A stretch of DNA of 13,080 nucleotides. Origin: Burkholderiaceae bacterium (GTDB lineage Bacteria > Pseudomonadota > Gammaproteobacteria > Burkholderiales > Burkholderiaceae). The stretch covers positions 1 to 13,080 of the forward strand of contig JASLEM010000189.1 in assembly GCA_030151165.1 (NCBI GenBank), given 5' to 3'. Both the position numbers and the translations under genes were made by a program. Within the stretch, counting starts at the first letter, position 1; each line of letters opens with the position of its first letter. The notes under the pieces were generated by a model. The model had not been told where the DNA came from. It did not search any database and was given only the letters and a program-made list of their open reading frames with translations. Positions 12,646 to 13,080 of this stretch are shown one piece after another.

Positions 12646-13080
12646 ATGCCACTTCCGAAGCCTCCCGCCACTCGCGCAGCTCTTCTGTCGGCTGCTGACT
12701 ACGAATCGCAATCGGCTCCGAAGACGGGCCGCCGCAGCCAGAAGGCCGCGGAACCGAAAGCGAAACTGCTCGACCTTCACGACGATCGCGCGGAAACGGC
12801 CGTCGCCAAGCCGGCCGCGAGGCCGTCGGCCAGCCCGGCGCCCGTCGCGCGCTCCACCGGACTGCCCGTCAAGGCGCCCGCGGCCTACCCGATCGCGCCT
12901 GCGCCGGCGCCGGCCGCGACGGCCGCGCGCGGCACCGCGATCAAGACCGGCACCGGCGGCGCCCGCAAGCGCGCGCGCAGCGGCGGGCCGTCCAAGCTGT
13001 TCGTGCTCGACACCAACGTGCTGCTGCACGATCCGATGTCGCTCTTCCGTTTCGAGGAGCACGACGTCTACCTCCCGATG
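12646..13080 (+). CDS. PhoH-family protein with N-terminal PIN domain, 5' part (runs off the window)
   Basis: The frame opens at ATG 12646 and stays open to the window edge (145 codons). Residues 1-20 (MPLPKPPATRAALLSAADYE) are followed by an Ala/Pro/Lys-rich low-complexity stretch to about 115. Then KLFVLDTNVLLHDPMSLFRFEEHDVYLPM begins a PIN domain with its first metal-binding aspartate in LDTNVLLHD. I recognise this as the start of the PhoH2/YlaK-type protein, in which an N-terminal PIN RNase-like domain precedes a PhoH P-loop ATPase; the type is linked to RNA unwinding and cleavage. The ATPase part lies beyond the window. The basic, disordered linker is lineage-variable. No strong Shine-Dalgarno precedes the ATG, and a promoter between the terminator and the start was not identifiable. 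Confidence 0.85.
   Translation, partial: MPLPKPPATRAALLSAADYESQSAPKTGRRSQKAAEPKAKLLDLHDDRAETAVAKPAARPSASPAPVARSTGLPVKAPAAYPIAPAPAPAATAARGTAIKTGTGGARKRARSGGPSKLFVLDTNVLLHDPMSLFRFEEHDVYLPM

Noticed and set aside
12622..13062. A minus-strand frame opposite phoH
   Set aside because: The plus strand carries the recognisable start of a PIN-PhoH protein; the opposite frame is Arg/Gly-rich without motifs.
1..13080. Insertion sequences, CRISPR arrays, tRNA or rRNA genes
   Set aside because: I saw no transposase, regularly spaced repeats, tRNA-like cloverleaf or rRNA sequence. The only sign of rearrangement is the truncated DUF885-like stub.

Overview
The window is uniformly very GC-rich and densely coded, with long spurious open frames opposite real genes. 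The protein set suggests a betaproteobacterium, probably Burkholderiales: a PhoH/PIN protein beginning MPLPKPP with a long Ala/Pro-rich N-terminal extension, a periplasmic peptidylprolyl isomerase, and an lhp-type hydroxyproline operon. A gammaproteobacterium such as a Xanthomonadales member is the main alternative. The assignment is inference from protein style and was not searched.

Layout. Positions 1-399 (minus) hold the N-terminus of an exported peptidylprolyl isomerase and, overlapping its start codon, a short C-terminal remnant that looks like a DUF885-family protein. Positions 424-5157 (minus) are a tight five-gene operon in the order 4-hydroxyproline 2-epimerase, FAD amine dehydrogenase, small [2Fe-2S] protein, NAD(P)/FAD-[2Fe-2S] oxidoreductase, and pyrroline-hydroxycarboxylate deaminase (lhpA-B-F-E-C type). 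A divergent PAS-AraC regulator (5237-6034, plus) shares a 79-bp promoter region with it. Next come an OPT-family transporter (6113-8101, minus) and a divergent Xaa-Pro aminopeptidase (8379-9785, plus). A 317-bp regulatory stretch rich in dyads, containing the most AT-rich patch of the window, precedes a 775-residue secreted protein (10103-12430, plus). That protein has a signal peptide, a CBM56-like module, two beta/gamma-crystallin calcium motifs and a GH55-like beta-helix. A structured 3' region with a clear intrinsic terminator follows, and the window ends inside phoH (from 12646, plus).

How the genes may work together. OPT could import oligopeptides, PepP could release residues from X-Pro (and possibly X-Hyp) peptides, and the Lhp enzymes could convert trans-4-hydroxy-L-proline to 2-oxoglutarate semialdehyde. 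The middle of the window would then be a hydroxyproline/proline-rich peptide utilisation region (collagen fragments or plant hydroxyproline-rich glycoproteins). The semialdehyde dehydrogenase that finishes the pathway and a dedicated hydroxyproline permease are not in the window. The secreted beta-helix protein is probably a separate polysaccharide-degrading (beta-1,3-glucan) function.

The pathway enzymes are well-known families. The less ordinary items are the scar at the operon's end, the unusual secreted architecture, and the dyad-rich control regions at 5158-5244, 8318-8349, 9890-10003 and 12434-12593.
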